A DNA stretch of 64,000 nt, taken from NCBI RefSeq assembly GCF_000208745.1, contig NC_030858.1, positions 8,031,830 through 8,095,829 on the forward strand, in the 5' to 3' direction. This DNA is from Theobroma cacao (Eukaryota; Streptophyta; Magnoliopsida; Malvales; Malvaceae). Below the pieces are notes generated by a model, which made no database searches, was not told where the DNA came from, and was given only the letters and a program-made list of their open reading frames with translations. Made by a program: the position numbers and the translations under genes. Of the stretch, positions 34,693 through 47,300 are shown in pieces. The first letter of the stretch is position 1. Each line of letters opens with the position of its first letter.

Positions 34693-34779
34693 ACAATCGG
34701 AAGATGGACCCAGTTTCTAAGCAGTGGGGGAGAGTACGCAGCGATGGACCACATATTCAACTGGGATTCGTTTGAATAA
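34693..34779 (+). pseudogene. Short coding-like tail, unknown family
   Basis: After an acceptor-like TTATTTTAG at 34675-34683, a + strand frame reads TIGRWTQFLSSGGEYAAMDH and then IFNWDSFE before TAA. The composition is protein-like and GC-richer than the flanks, but it is only 28 residues and no upstream exon is seen. It may be chance. Confidence 0.2.
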
Positions 34780-35243
34780 AAGTACAAAGCAACAGTTACA
34801 ATTTTGTTTTCTGACTTACATCTGAATTAATAAATGACAAGTCGGTTCAGTTTTTTAGTGTTTGTCTCTCAATAACAAGTTGTCTTTAATTCAAATCAAA
34901 CCAGTGGGCTCTCACGTTGTATTAGTCCTTAATTATATTATTGTTTGGAGGATTTAATAGCCTATTTAACTCCAAGTTTTCAAGTGCCAAATAGAATGTA
35001 TTAAAAATTTGCTTCAAAATAAATTAAATATGAATAAAGTATAACCAATCTCAAATATATAAATAAAAAGACTATTGTTAGGATAGGATATGCAAACCCA
35101 CTTGAGAGATTGATTTAACAAATTTTGAATTTGAACATCTCCCAACGTCAAACTCGTGATTTTTTTTTTTAAAGTGAAAGATAATCATAGAGCAAATATA
35201 AGCCTAATTCCCATTCCCAAAATGAACTCTAATAATATAAGAT

Positions 35244-35445
35244 TTAAACCAAGTCTAATAATATAAAGATAATTTTAATTATTCATGAACTCAAATTTTA
35301 AAACCAAGTCTCAATATGTATAATGATATAAGATTTAATTATTTATGAACTTTAATTTTACACTTTTGAAGTTGGGATTATAGTAAGACCAAGTGTCAAT
35401 ACGTATAACAATATGAGATTTAATTATTCATCAAGTCTAACTTTG
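35244..35445. repeat. Degenerate tandem repeat, three units of 50-90 bp
   Basis: Units near 35247, 35302 and 35389 each start ACCAAGT(C/G)T(C/A)AATA and contain ATAATGATATAAGATTTAAT followed by TATTCATGAACT-like sequence. The middle unit carries an extra 30 bases. Confidence 0.75.
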
Positions 35446-36329
35446 TCCTTATTTAATGAAATTGAACCGCTTAAGAGTTATCTAAAGGATTGTTATCTAA
35501 AAATTTATATTCTAGTGACAGCAATAGATAAAAATTAATTTAAAATAGTATTTTAAAATTTAATCAAAATGAATGTCCATTTTATTAATAAAAAAATTTG
35601 TTAAGATTGGTACTTATATATATATATATATGTATTATAGAATAATTATTATAGAATAACTTATTATACACATATGATGCTTTGATAGTACATAGTAGAT
35701 AAATACCATACTGGTTTTTCTTGTTAGTGCTGAATTAAGCTAACCCCAACTAGAAGCAAAAAATTGCCATTAAACGAGAAAAGGGGTTCGAATTTATAAA
35801 TCAAAATAAAATAAAAATTACAAAGAAGCAAGGACCAATGGTGACGTAGGAAGTGGATTATAGGATTGACAAAGTAACCAATAGATGAGAATGACCAATC
35901 TCTATCACAAAGTGTCTAGTCGTTCCAACCGAAAAGACAACATAAACGTGTTGGGGTTCCTATCTTTTCGCTGAGTTGATCAATTTTGGGAAACCACCTT
36001 ATGTCCTACCAAATAGGCTTTAACGACTCGTCAACTCGTTGGTTGTTGCGAACATGTTTCTAGGCATCCTAAGTGGATAAGATGATGTCTCCATAAATTT
36101 CTAGTGTATGAGTACTTTGAAGTTTTTACCAAATTGGACAAAATTATTTCAAATTCTCGTGAGAGATGAAAATTTTGGAAGAATAACTTCTAAGTTCAAA
36201 TATTCATTGATGATAGATTTGTAATTCATTGGGGATAGAATCAGAGGTAGATTTAAGATTTTATATAAAAAATAATTATATAAAATTATAAATTTATATA
36301 TTTTAAATTATATATAATATAAAAAAGGC

Positions 36330-36870
36330 ATTAATGTTTTTAATTTTTAATTTTTAATTATAATTACATGTAAATTCATTCATTTTTAAAATTAACCTTT
36401 CATTCCAAAGTATAAATGGTGTTAATGTTTAAATGTGAAATATTTAAAATATTTTTTTTCCTTTTCTCTCAAACCGACTTGTGTAAGGGAGCACCTAGCG
36501 ATTGGATCTGACTATGGAATGTTAGATCTAGTTGAATCTCCCTAAACTCCTTTAGGGAGCACTGTGCGTTCCTTGGGGATCTAGCGTTGTCAGTCGCAAG
36601 TGACAAGTAGAAAGATTTTTTTAAAAAAATAAAAAATAAAAAAAATTATAATTTGTAAAATGATAATTTTTAAAATTAATGAAATGTTAAATTATTTTAA
36701 AAATATTACCATATCATCAAACTAATAGAAATATTAACAGTTAACTAATAGTATGACTTATATATCCAATAAAATATTTTATAAGAGAAAATATTTATTT
36801 TGAAAACTAATACTTACATAAGATTATAATCAAAAGTTGATAGAGTTAATATATTTTAACCTAATAAAAT
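36330..36870 (-). mobile_element. MITE family A, copy 2 (inverted relative to copy 1)
   Basis: The complement of 36600-36865 aligns with 19165-19400. Both contain TTTTGATTATAATTATAT-type ends, ATTAGTTTTCAAAATAAA, GATATATAAGTCAT, TTAGTTTGATGATATG and AATATTTTTAAAATAATTT in order. The complement of 36405-36470 matches 19735-19790. The core again carries GGGAGCAC and AGATCTAG words. A hAT-like terminus (CCTTGACTCCGCCACT at 36909-36924) lies just outside and may belong to an element that surrounds it, paired with AGAGGTAGATTTAAG at 36243. Confidence 0.75.
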
Positions 36871-36925
36871 GATTAAAAACTAAGAGCTGACAATGGCTAC
36901 TCCCATTACACCTTGACTCCGCCAC

Positions 36926-39308
36926 TAAGTGAAACTCTGAAAAATACTATGGAAGTCATAATAGAGCACCATCATTGTTTTTTTCCATCTGTGTGTAGTA
37001 AAAATCTCCTTCTTTAGATGACAAACAATCATCAAAACACATAAGAAAGTTCAATATCGATATTTAATACTATACATACGATTGCTTCCATAATTTACTC
37101 AAAGTGTCAAAAAACTTCAAGTCACGTTACATATTTGTAATTGTATAAGAGATTTAAAATTATAAAACATTACTGTACTTGTCGCTGACATGGGTATATG
37201 TTTCCATTGCTTAAGGGCGAAGTCGTCGGAGGGCTGGAGAGTGGCCTTGCTCCCCTTGGCTCTTGAAATGTTGGTTTAGTTTACACATAGCATTTCTCAA
37301 GTAAATGGGAAATTTTTGAATTTGACCTCTCAAGAATTCACAACATGGCCTCTCTTTTACAAACTTTGTTATTGAGATGATAAATTCTATATTCGTTAAT
37401 GTACATTTTAAGTTTTAATTTTAATTATTGATCTAATTTCTTTTGACTTTTCTTATGTAAGTATTATTGTAGTTGATTTTTAACTCTTTAAATCACCATT
37501 TATCTTTTCAATTAATTTAAAAATATCTTGACAATCATCAAGAGTAATAAAAGAAAATAAAAAAAGTTATATTTTGTATATAAAATCAATTATGCATACA
37601 ACTTTTCTGTCCTTAGTTTTTTCTCTCCTATTTTATTTTTTATATATCAACCTATATATTTGTTTTCACAAGATTTGCAACTTCAACTCTATTTTTAGTA
37701 AAAAATATTAATAAATCTATAAATTTTATATAATCATTAATTAAGCAATATTGTTTTGTTTAAATATAAAAAGATATTAATTCTGTTTATGCCTTAATTA
37801 ATTGATTTTTTATTTGAATTTAATATGATTTGTACTATTTTTTAATTATCAATGAAATTTTATTATATGTTTACTCTTATTTAAATTACAATTTAACATA
37901 CTATTCTTATCTTGACCCACCCAAATAAAAAAAATCTTGACTTATTTAAACAATTTTCACTATTTCATTGTTAATGTTGTTAATAATGAATAAGGAAGAT
38001 TGGATGCCTTAAGGCTTAAGAAAATAGGATTACTTTCCATGCTCTTTAAACAAATATGGGATAAACTAAACGAAAAGGAAAAAGGGTCATTCAACTCAAA
38101 ACCCTGTGAGCTTTAATGACAAGAAATTATCCTGTAAATTGCTATGATGCTTGCTTTCGGTGATAACAGTTACAGTCAAACCAACTAACACAAAAGGGTA
38201 AAAATCTCGACGACTCATTTGGTCTTTGACGTTTTGCTTAAACAATCTGGATTTTTGGTAAAGAATATGTGCATTTTTCTTTATCAGATTTTATTTATCA
38301 TAAAAGACAAAGACAAAAAAGTGCACCAGATCATTAAACTTTTCACCAATAAAGTCAAGAAACCTTATCTTATTCAAAACGCTTTCTTTGCATGTTATTA
38401 TTATACCTTTTTTCTTTTTATCAAATAATTTAATTAACGCGGTTTCCCCACGGAATATAAGCTTTTACGTTTGAATTTTTTTTTTAAAATTTCCAATATA
38501 AACTTTTTTCTACACTTGTTTTTTTGTCTTTGCTGCGCTACTTTTCTTTGCCCATGATTTCATCCTGTTTACTTAATTATTCTATTGTTAACTAAACCAG
38601 ATTAATGATTTAATCTAAAAGTTTTACAAGCGTTTAACAAATAATATTACCTAAAAGGATCTTCAACTAACAACCGTCCACCCAAAAAAAATTATATGTA
38701 ACTATCTGCCTACACCATAATGAATGGCTTTATACTCCAAACAATTGAAAAATTGGTTGTTCTTGCATCCCCCAACATCTCCTTTGCGTTTATTTGTTTG
38801 ACAAATCACAAGCTTTTGCATGTTTTTACACTTGTTGATTCAAAGGGAAAGCCTTTTATTTTTTCCATTTTACAAAGGGGAAGTGGGCCTATTTATTTTA
38901 CATTTTTTTTTATATTTAAAAAGAGGATTTGAATCTTATTTTTAAAAGAGGATATGTATTAACTATTAAATCAAATGTTTTAATATTTATCTATATCATA
39001 TTTATTTATTTATTATTACTCGTTAATTGGGAGATGAAAGTTAGGTACAGTACCTTCATTAGATTTGAGAGATAAGGTTTTCCACTCATATCTAGATAAG
39101 TTCAATTTATCAGTCCTTAATATTGACAAATAATAAAATGATTTGCGAATATTTGTATTCATTAAAGATTTACTTATAGCACCCTTGCAACATCAACATT
39201 TCAATTTTTTGGAAGACCAACCTCGTGAAAAATAAAATTAATAAAAAAAGAGTAGATTGTGAAAAAGGGGAAAATTTGAAAAAAAAAGAAATTGAAATAT
39301 TTTTTATG
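36926..39308. other. Intergenic, no supported gene
   Basis: AT-rich spacer. A GC-rich island at 37215-37262 (CTTAAGGGCGAAGTCGTCGG) resembles an element terminus but has no partner that I can see. Small open frames at 38219-38428 and 38720-38932 have no recognisable content. Confidence 0.5.
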
Positions 39309-39780
39309 ACATAATAACTAAAAAAGTTTTGAAAGTATTTTAAAAAATTTAAATAAGACCTTATATTTTTATTACTTTTAATCAAGCTCTTACATTTTTA
39401 TTTTGAGTCAAATATGTTTTTATGATTATTGATTGATTTAGTTAAAATGCCATTTGTTATTTTATAATTTGTGGTGCTGTATGACATACTAATATATCAT
39501 AAATGCTGATAATGTGACATGCTAACGTATCATAATTTGTAACAATGCGACATGTTAATTTGGTATAATAACATGATAATATGATATTTTTCACTTTTTA
39601 CATGAACTCTATATTAATATTATGTGGATATAAAATGATAAGTTATTTTGATTAATGACAACTAATAAAAACTTGTTTAACTCAAAATAAAAATATAAGA
39701 ACTAGATTAAACACAATAAAAAAATTAAAAATTTATTTAATTTTTTTGGATAATTTAGAAACTTATTTGACTATTATGCT
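39309..39780. mobile_element. MITE with about 130-bp terminal inverted repeats
   Basis: The left arm (39309-39440) and the complement of the right arm (39650-39780) share CATAATA, AAATTTAAATAA, TTATATTTTTATTTTGAGT and the following ATGTTTTTAT block in the same order. The centre (39468-39590) holds degenerate tandem units built on GACATGCTAACGTATCATAA, a theme common in plant MITEs. No target-site duplication was identified. Confidence 0.7.
39468..39590. repeat. Degenerate tandem repeat, about 32-bp unit
   Basis: ATGACATACTAATATATCATA, GTGACATGCTAACGTATCATA and GCGACATGTTAATTTGGTATA follow one another at a spacing of about 30-35 bases, with a fourth partial unit. Confidence 0.75.
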
Positions 39781-41326
39781 TTTTTTCTTTATCATACAAG
39801 AAAGAGTATTGAAATTCAAACACATAGATCTCAACTTCTAAAGGATTAATTTTGGTTTGGAGAAGATTATTAATTATTTCAAATTTAATGTAGGTTACTT
39901 CCAAGTTTTTTACTATTAAAAGATACGTTAGGTTTACAGAAATTGAATGGATTATTTTAGTTTAGGTCATTTTCGACTTATTTATTGTGCAATAGAACAA
40001 CAATTAGATTTTAAGCCCAAAATTAAACAAGATCATTTTGGAGTTAAATTAATTTAGAATTGAATCCTTATCTTACTGGTAAATTCTAAATCTCATTGAC
40101 TTGGGGTTTCCATATGAATTGAATCACATTTCAACACATTCAAGTAAAGTATGTAGGTGACCTTGCATACTATCCCACGCAACCAAAAAACTAGAGTTTC
40201 CCCTAGTTTGGGTAACATACTTACAAGATGCCACTATAACAGATCCAAGGGAGATGGAAGTTGGGACTCAAGTACCCCCGAATAAGAAATAAACAGAATT
40301 ATGGGACTCTAATAAAAAAAAAGGATTAAGATTTTCTTCTATGCCAAAGAAAGAAAATGCTGGAAATGCTAATTTGGTATTTTAATTGCTTGGAAAAGCA
40401 AATCGTTTTCTTGATGGGGCAAAGAAAAAGATTTGATAATGGATTATGGGCAAAGAATAATTAAAAAAAAAGAGAACAAAAAGAATTTAGAGAAAGAGCC
40501 CACCCAGGTCCATCTTCTATTCCTATATGTCACCATCTTCCGTTTTTTGTAGATCATCCCAAAAAATGCAAATTCTTTTGGATTTGACTGAAATTCTGCA
40601 TGAAACCATCCACGTGCCGTCACCCCTTGTCACTCTTCTTTCATCTCTTTCTTTAATGCCGCATAACTTAAGAAAACCTTAATATAAAGATAAAAACACC
40701 CAAAAATAGTCGCTGCCGTTTTCAATCCCCTTCAGTTTTCTCGAGAAAATTAAAACCCCACCACCACCCAGAGAAGAAGAAGAAGAAGAAGAAGAAAAAA
40801 AGCAAATCCCATGATGAATTTTATTTTCAAAACAAAATAAAAACCAAAAGACCTGATTCCCAGAGAGAGAGAGGGAGAGAGAGGGGGGGGAGGTAGGAAG
40901 CAGAGAGACAAAAAGAGAGTTTGAAAGAAAGAAAAGATTCATCGAAAGCGCAAACAAAGCCCTGAATCAAAGGCGGCCCAGAACCAGCTCCAGCAGCAGC
41001 ACGGACCCAGTGTCTCTGTCTCTTTTACTTCCATCTTAAGTCTCTCTCTCTCTCTCTCTCTTCCCGCTTAAATCTGGCACTCATTAATCTGTCTATATTT
41101 TTTTGTGAGTTTTTTTTTTTAGCTCCGTTCGTTGTTTTAGAAAAGACCCTTTTATGTAAAAGAAGGTTTATTGCTGTTTCTTACAGTTAGTATGTGAAAA
41201 TTCTTGTATGTTTTAAAGATAGAAACAAAACCCAGAAACCAAAACCCTAGCTTTATCCCTGCTACACTTGATTTACACTACATTTAAGCTGAAATCCCGT
41301 TTCAGCTGAACCCTTTATTGTAGATT
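39781..41326 (+). promoter_or_regulatory. Upstream region and 5' UTR of the Raf-like kinase gene
   Basis: 39781-40500 shows nothing recognisable. 40600-41326 is GC-richer, with a GAA run at 40770-40797, a GA-rich tract at 40862-40890 and a CT microsatellite at 41041-41061. That is typical of a plant promoter and 5' UTR. No clear TATA box was found. Upstream ATGs are described separately. Confidence 0.55.
41192..41216 (+). promoter_or_regulatory. Two minimal upstream ORFs of the kinase gene
   Basis: ATGTGA at 41192-41197 is a start codon followed directly by a stop. ATGTTTTAA at 41208-41216 is a two-codon frame plus stop. Both lie 110-135 bases before the kinase ATG and would be in the leader if transcription starts upstream of about 41190. 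Start-stop uORFs are known to stall ribosomes in some plant leaders; an effect here is inference. Confidence 0.5.
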
Positions 41327-44300
41327 ATGGCATTTGATCAAAACTCAGTACCAAAAGATCTGAGACCATTGAATGTAGCTGGATTAGCTGAAGAGCCCCG
41401 CGTTGGGGCTGCGGTGGCAGCTACTACAAATGCCAGCTGTAGAAATGTTGAAGGATTTTTTCCCAACCCGGCTCGGGAGTCTGGGAGTCCTGGTTCCATG
41501 CCTGTTTTTTATCCGGCAACAGTGCCTGATGCCGGTTTTGTAGGCTTAGGGTATGCGAATGCAGTGCCCTTGGCTCCAGGTGTCCCCGCATGGAGGCCTC
41601 AGGTGCCTCTGCCGATGCCTGTTCCTGTACCTGTGCCAGTGGGGCATCCGAGTATGAATCCGGTTGTTGGGTTTGGTTATAATCCCAATTTCAGCAATAG
41701 GGTGGTTGCTAATGCTGTGGATGAGGTTAGTAACGATGTGGTAGCTGGGCATAATTTTAGTCCTAGTTTGGGCAATAGGGGTAGTGGGAATGGGAGTGAT
41801 CAGGTCAGTAATGATGCGCTGCCAACAGGTTTTGGACATAGTTCCGATATGGGAAACAGGGGTAGTGGCAATGGGAGTGATCAGTTGAGTAATGAGTTAA
41901 TGAGTGGGCTTGGTTATGAACCAAATTTGGGACTTAGGAGTAATGGCAGTGGGGCTGATCAGGTGAGTGATGAGGGCGGGGATGATTCGGTGTCAGGGAA
42001 AAAAGTTAAGTTTTTGTGTAGTTTTGGTGGGAAGATATTGCCTAGACCTAGTGATGGCATGTTGAGATATGTCGGGGGTCAGACAAGGATTATTAGTCTT
42101 AGGAGAGATGTGAGCTTTAATGACTTTGTGCAAAAAATGGTGGATGCTTATGGGCAACCTGTGGTTATTAAGTACCAGCTTCCTGATGAGGATCTTGATG
42201 CATTGGTGTCCATTTCATGCTCAGATGATCTTGATAATATGATGGATGAGTATGAGAAAGTGGTTGAAAGGTCTTCAGATGGTTCGGCTAAATTAAGGGT
42301 ATTTTTGTTTTCGGCTTCTGAACTTGATGCTTCTGGTATGGTTCAATTTGGGGATTTACATGACAATGCGCAGAAATATGTTGAGGCAGTTAATGGAATT
42401 ATGGATGGAGCTGCTGGTGGCATCACACGGAAGGAGAGCATAGCAAGTGTGGCTTCAACGCAGAATTCTGATTTTAGTGGGACTGAGGCGGTTGATAGCA
42501 TCGGTGCTGGTCAAGGGGATGTTAGTGGTCTTCCATCGGCAAACATGTTGTCATCTAGTGGGAATTCTGCTACTTCTCATGACACTGCTCCAAAAATGAT
42601 GGCTGTGGATCCTAATCCTGCTGGTCATTTAGGAATTCCAGTGGTCAAGTCTGGTCCTCCTCAGACATTGACTTCTCAACCTGAGGTTGAGTTAGAGAGG
42701 ACGGTGCCCCTTTCCTCGACACAGCAGCAATTGGGATATGATCTGCAGCAACACTATGCATCTACATATGTTGATCCTCGCCATGATGGTATGAATCGTA
42801 CTGATTATGTGCGTCTTGGGCCTCAAATGGGATTCTCAAGTCCTAAGTTGGTGGGAAATACTGGTTCTGTATTCAGCCAACAGCAGTTTTCTGATAATGC
42901 TCCTGGGATTACCCCTCATCAGTTCATTCCTGCTTTGCACATGACAATGACTCCCCCCACTTCCCATGTCAGTATTCGACCAGCTGTGGTTCAGCCACTG
43001 TTGCAACCCCAGCAAACTCCCTTGGAGCGCTATCATGATGAAAACTCATTTGGAGCAAGGGTAGTTCAGCTTCCAGCTGATCGGAGCCACAATGTTTATC
43101 AGGCCCAGATTCCAGCAATAGTTGCAGGAGGTTATGCCTGGCATCATATTCCACAAACTGAGCATGTTGTCTTCTCAGATGGATCATTTCCTCGGCACCA
43201 AGTAACTATTCCTGAGAAGATTCCAAGGCTAGAGGACTGCCATATGTGTCAAAAGGCATTGCCTCATACACATTCTGATCCACTGCTACAGGACCAAAGA
43301 GATAGTGGTGTAACACCTATAGTAAATACAAATCCAAGTTATCATAGTCTCCGTCCTGAAGATGCTATGAGAATTTCATCAGTAAACAGAGTTGTGGTGC
43401 CTGGACCATTCGGGGATGGCATTGTTGAACAAGGAGCTGGGATTCGACAGCCTGGTCAACTTGATCATCAATTTGGGGTACTTAAGTCAGAGGCAGTTGG
43501 ATTCTCTCAAGGTCTTGAGGCACAATATGAACATGACAGAAATATTTCCCCAAAAACAGATAATTCTGATCATCCTAGGATTCCAGCAAGCCAGGGTGTG
43601 ATGGGTTTGGCAGGTGAGTTGCAATTACAATATGGTTTGCCGACTCAATACCAGTTTAAACAGGAGGTTCCACATGTTGGGGCAATGGGCATTCAAGTTG
43701 CAGAACAGCCAGCGCATGAAGTCTCTAGACAATATAATGGCAAGCTTCCTGCTGTCCCCAAAGAAGATATTATAGACCCTAACCATCTGATGCCAATTGA
43801 TGGGATGATGGAGACTCTTCGGGTAAGCAATGAGCAGAGTAAATCTCCTGTTGATAAAACTAGAAAAGGAGATATCTTGGAAGATAGATCGCCGCAAACA
43901 GCAGGGAGAGAGGTGCTTTTGGATAGTATCTTTAGCAAACCATTAGATTCCAATGAGATGGTCATTTTGGGAAATGTGGTAGCACATGCACAGCCAAAAG
44001 TTGGAGCCCCAAACTTGGATTCTGTTGAAGTTCGATATGGGAACCCTCCATTTTCTGGTGTTGAGACAGCACATAAATTGGACAATGTTTCATGGTTGGA
44101 GCAGAAGATTGTACAAGATGACACTGAATCTGTCCCTTTGAATGGTAACAGTCAAACTTCCTTGTCACCATCCAACAGAGGTGGAGATGCTTTGGATTCC
44201 TCCAACTCACTTTTTAGCAATCAAGATCCTTGGAATTTGCGGCAAGATACTCATTTTCCTCCTCCTAGACCTAACAAAATTCAGTCAAAGAGAGAAGGAA

Positions 44301-47300
44301 CTGCTACTAGAGACCCTTTTGGTGAGAACCAGGTAGCAATTAGCGGGGAATCTAATACCCAATTGGAAGATGAAGTTTACCAATCGTTAGGCCAGTTGAA
44401 CAAGGATTTTAGTTCAGACCACACACAGTCCACAAAAGGTGAGCTATTTGGTTATAGTGATACTATAATATGTTGTCATGTATCATTTTATGCCTGTGGA
44501 GTAAATATTTATTGTTGTTGCCTTCACTGCCAAAGGCTCAGCCGAGGAACTCATCAAGAAAGAACTACAAGCTGTTGCTGAGGGAGTAGCTGCTTCTGTT
44601 TTTCAGTCATCTACCCCATCCAATCCTGACATACCAGCAGAGGTCAATGTGGCTGGTTATGAAGCCAATCAAGACACAGATGTTTCAACTAGCAATATCG
44701 AAATGCAGCATAAAGCTAAACTTGAGGTGTGCAATCTAAGATCTCTTCATTCTCTATTTGTATGCTCGGTCCTGTCCCCCTTTCACCCTTGCCTTTTTTT
44801 ATTGTGGCTGCATTCTGCAGATGCATTATTGAGCTGTCTTTCATGCTATTTTTATTAACTCAGGAAATCAAGACCAAACAGCCAGACAGAACTAATTTTG
44901 GTTTTCGAGTTTCAGATGGCATTGCTGGTCGCTTGCAGGTTGAAGCATTGTTTTTACGTGATATTTGTGATTTTACTATTAACCTCTATTGCCCATTAAT
45001 TTAGCTATATGTTCGTTTGGCAGATTATAAAAAACAGTGACCTTGAAGAGCTGCGAGAGCTGGGTTCAGGCACCTTTGGTACTGTTTATCATGGGAAGTG
45101 GCGGGGTACTGATGTTGCAATTAAACGAATTAATGATAGATGTTTTGCCGGAAAACCTTCTGAACAAGAACGCATGGTTTCACACTTTCTTTTCTCTTTG
45201 CAAGCTCCTATTTTCTCCATATTAACTTCACTTGCTCACAACTTGTACTGTGGTAAATGCATATGATCAGATAGATGATTTCTGGAATGAGGCAATTAAG
45301 CTTGCTGACTTGCATCATCCAAATGTGGTGGCTTTCTATGGTGTTGTGCTTGATGGTCCTGGCGGCTCTGTGGCAACAGTGACAGAGTACATGGTTAATG
45401 GTTCTTTAAGAAATGCTTTACAGAAGAATGAGAGGTACTACACAATTCTAGTTTTGCTATGCCATATAGCCATTTCCCTATAATTGTGTGTAAATTGTAG
45501 GTTTATCTGATAATAAATAATTATTGGATGACTTGCTGTTGCCAGGAATCTTGATAAGCGTAAGCGTCTCTTGATTGCCATGGATGTGGCCTTTGGGATG
45601 GAGTACTTGCATGGAAAGAATATAGTGCACTTTGATTTGAAGAGTGACAATTTACTTGTCAATCTTAGAGATCCTCATCGCCCAATATGCAAGGTTAGTG
45701 CTTGGGCCTGTGTTTTGTTTGCAATCTCATTCTAGTGCAAGTTCTATGGTGGGAAAGCTTTTGATTATTTATCCCAAACATCTTTGATCCAATTGGCATT
45801 TCTTTAGATTCACTCTGGATATTAATTGGACATATATGTAAATTTGGTTCCCTGTTGGAGTACGTTAAATTGGCATATTAACAAAGTATCTTGTCTTGAA
45901 TTCTCATCTTAAGGAGATTAATTTCATAACTGAGTTGACTGATATATGAGATGTTTATTTATCCAAACAAAGAAAAAAGATATATAAGATATTCAGGTAT
46001 TCTTGGCTGAGGATTTGGGGATGGGATTGGGGTTTGAGGCTTTTATTGTGGATTTTCATAAATTATTGTTTGGTGCAAAACAGCAGTCATTAATAACAGA
46101 AGAACAGAGCAAGCTCTTGTATTAATATTTATTAACTTGGAATGAATATTTCTGAGCTCTTTATGAGTAATCTATAATTAGTAGTAGCCTTTTAATTTCA
46201 ACCTGCTCTAAATCTTAACTAAAAGCATTAGCTGGATGGACAAGCCTTAATTGTTCATTGTAGTAGCATGCTAATTGCATTCCATGTGCCTTTGGTCATA
46301 TATATACTTTTTGGTATGGGATTAATTCTAACAGAAAAATCTACTTGCTTCAAAAACAATCTCATCTAAGTTTTATACATTGATTGGGATTCATTAATAA
46401 TTCAGCATGAACTTTCCGTTGTGGCCATTTTATTAGTCCTTGTTTTCCCTTTTTCCCCAGTCCTTTCATAGTTATCAACTTCTCTTAAAAAGTAAGCTTC
46501 CTTTTCTTTTCTTTTTCATTTTTTTTTCTTTCTGGTTGGGGAAACACAAGTTGTCTATTAATTAGAAATAATCTTGCTAGATATTTTGGGTCTTTGTTGT
46601 CAATGTCAATCTACCTTTTTCCACAAATTATGCGGCTTCTTTATCCTATGCTTTTTCTGCAACTTTCACCCATGAATACCTGTTATAATTCAAATAATCT
46701 GGAATTATTCTCTCATGTTTCTGTTTGATGCATGTAAAAATGGCTATAACCAAGTGGCTGTTAGCTATCCTCTTCAATCTGAACTACTTAAAGAAATCAT
46801 TTCCTTGTGGTTTGATTTTTTGCAGTCACAAATTACTACTAGCTTTTTTGTTGTTTGTTTGCTTTTGATTTGCTGCTCTTGAGGATGAGGAATTAAATTT
46901 TAAAATCCATATTCCTTTTCAGTTTAATCATGCAATGCATGCTTACTCTTTTATATACTTTAAATTATTAATAAAATATGATTGGTGCATAATGATTGAG
47001 TTGAACAGTTGTGAAGTTGACTCTTGTCAATTTCTATATATCAGTCCATCATATTTGAAACACTCCTTTGTATTTTCTTCTCATTTTTTGCAAAATGAGA
47101 AGGATAAAGGGGAAATATAAATTGATTTGGTAATGAAGCACTGAAGATAAAAGTTGTTCTGCTCACTTTTAAAAGGTTAATTAGATGTCATCTGCAAAAC
47201 TTAGAACAACTTGCTCTTATCCAACTTTCTTGTTGAGCTATAAATACAAATAACTGATTTATTTGGACTTACATTGACTCGGATGTTTCAAATGATTTTG

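Larger units (their letters stand above)
34196..36329. other. Intergenic with exon-like fragments and tandem repeats
   Basis: Contains the coding-like fragments at 34376-34597 and 34693-34779 and the tandem repeat at 35244-35445 (separate entries). The rest, including 35600-36240, shows no gene or recognisable element. Confidence 0.5.

Noticed and set aside
43693..44124. 143-residue - strand frame inside kinase exon 1
   Set aside because: Antisense shadow of the kinase coding sequence; no independent promoter or motif.
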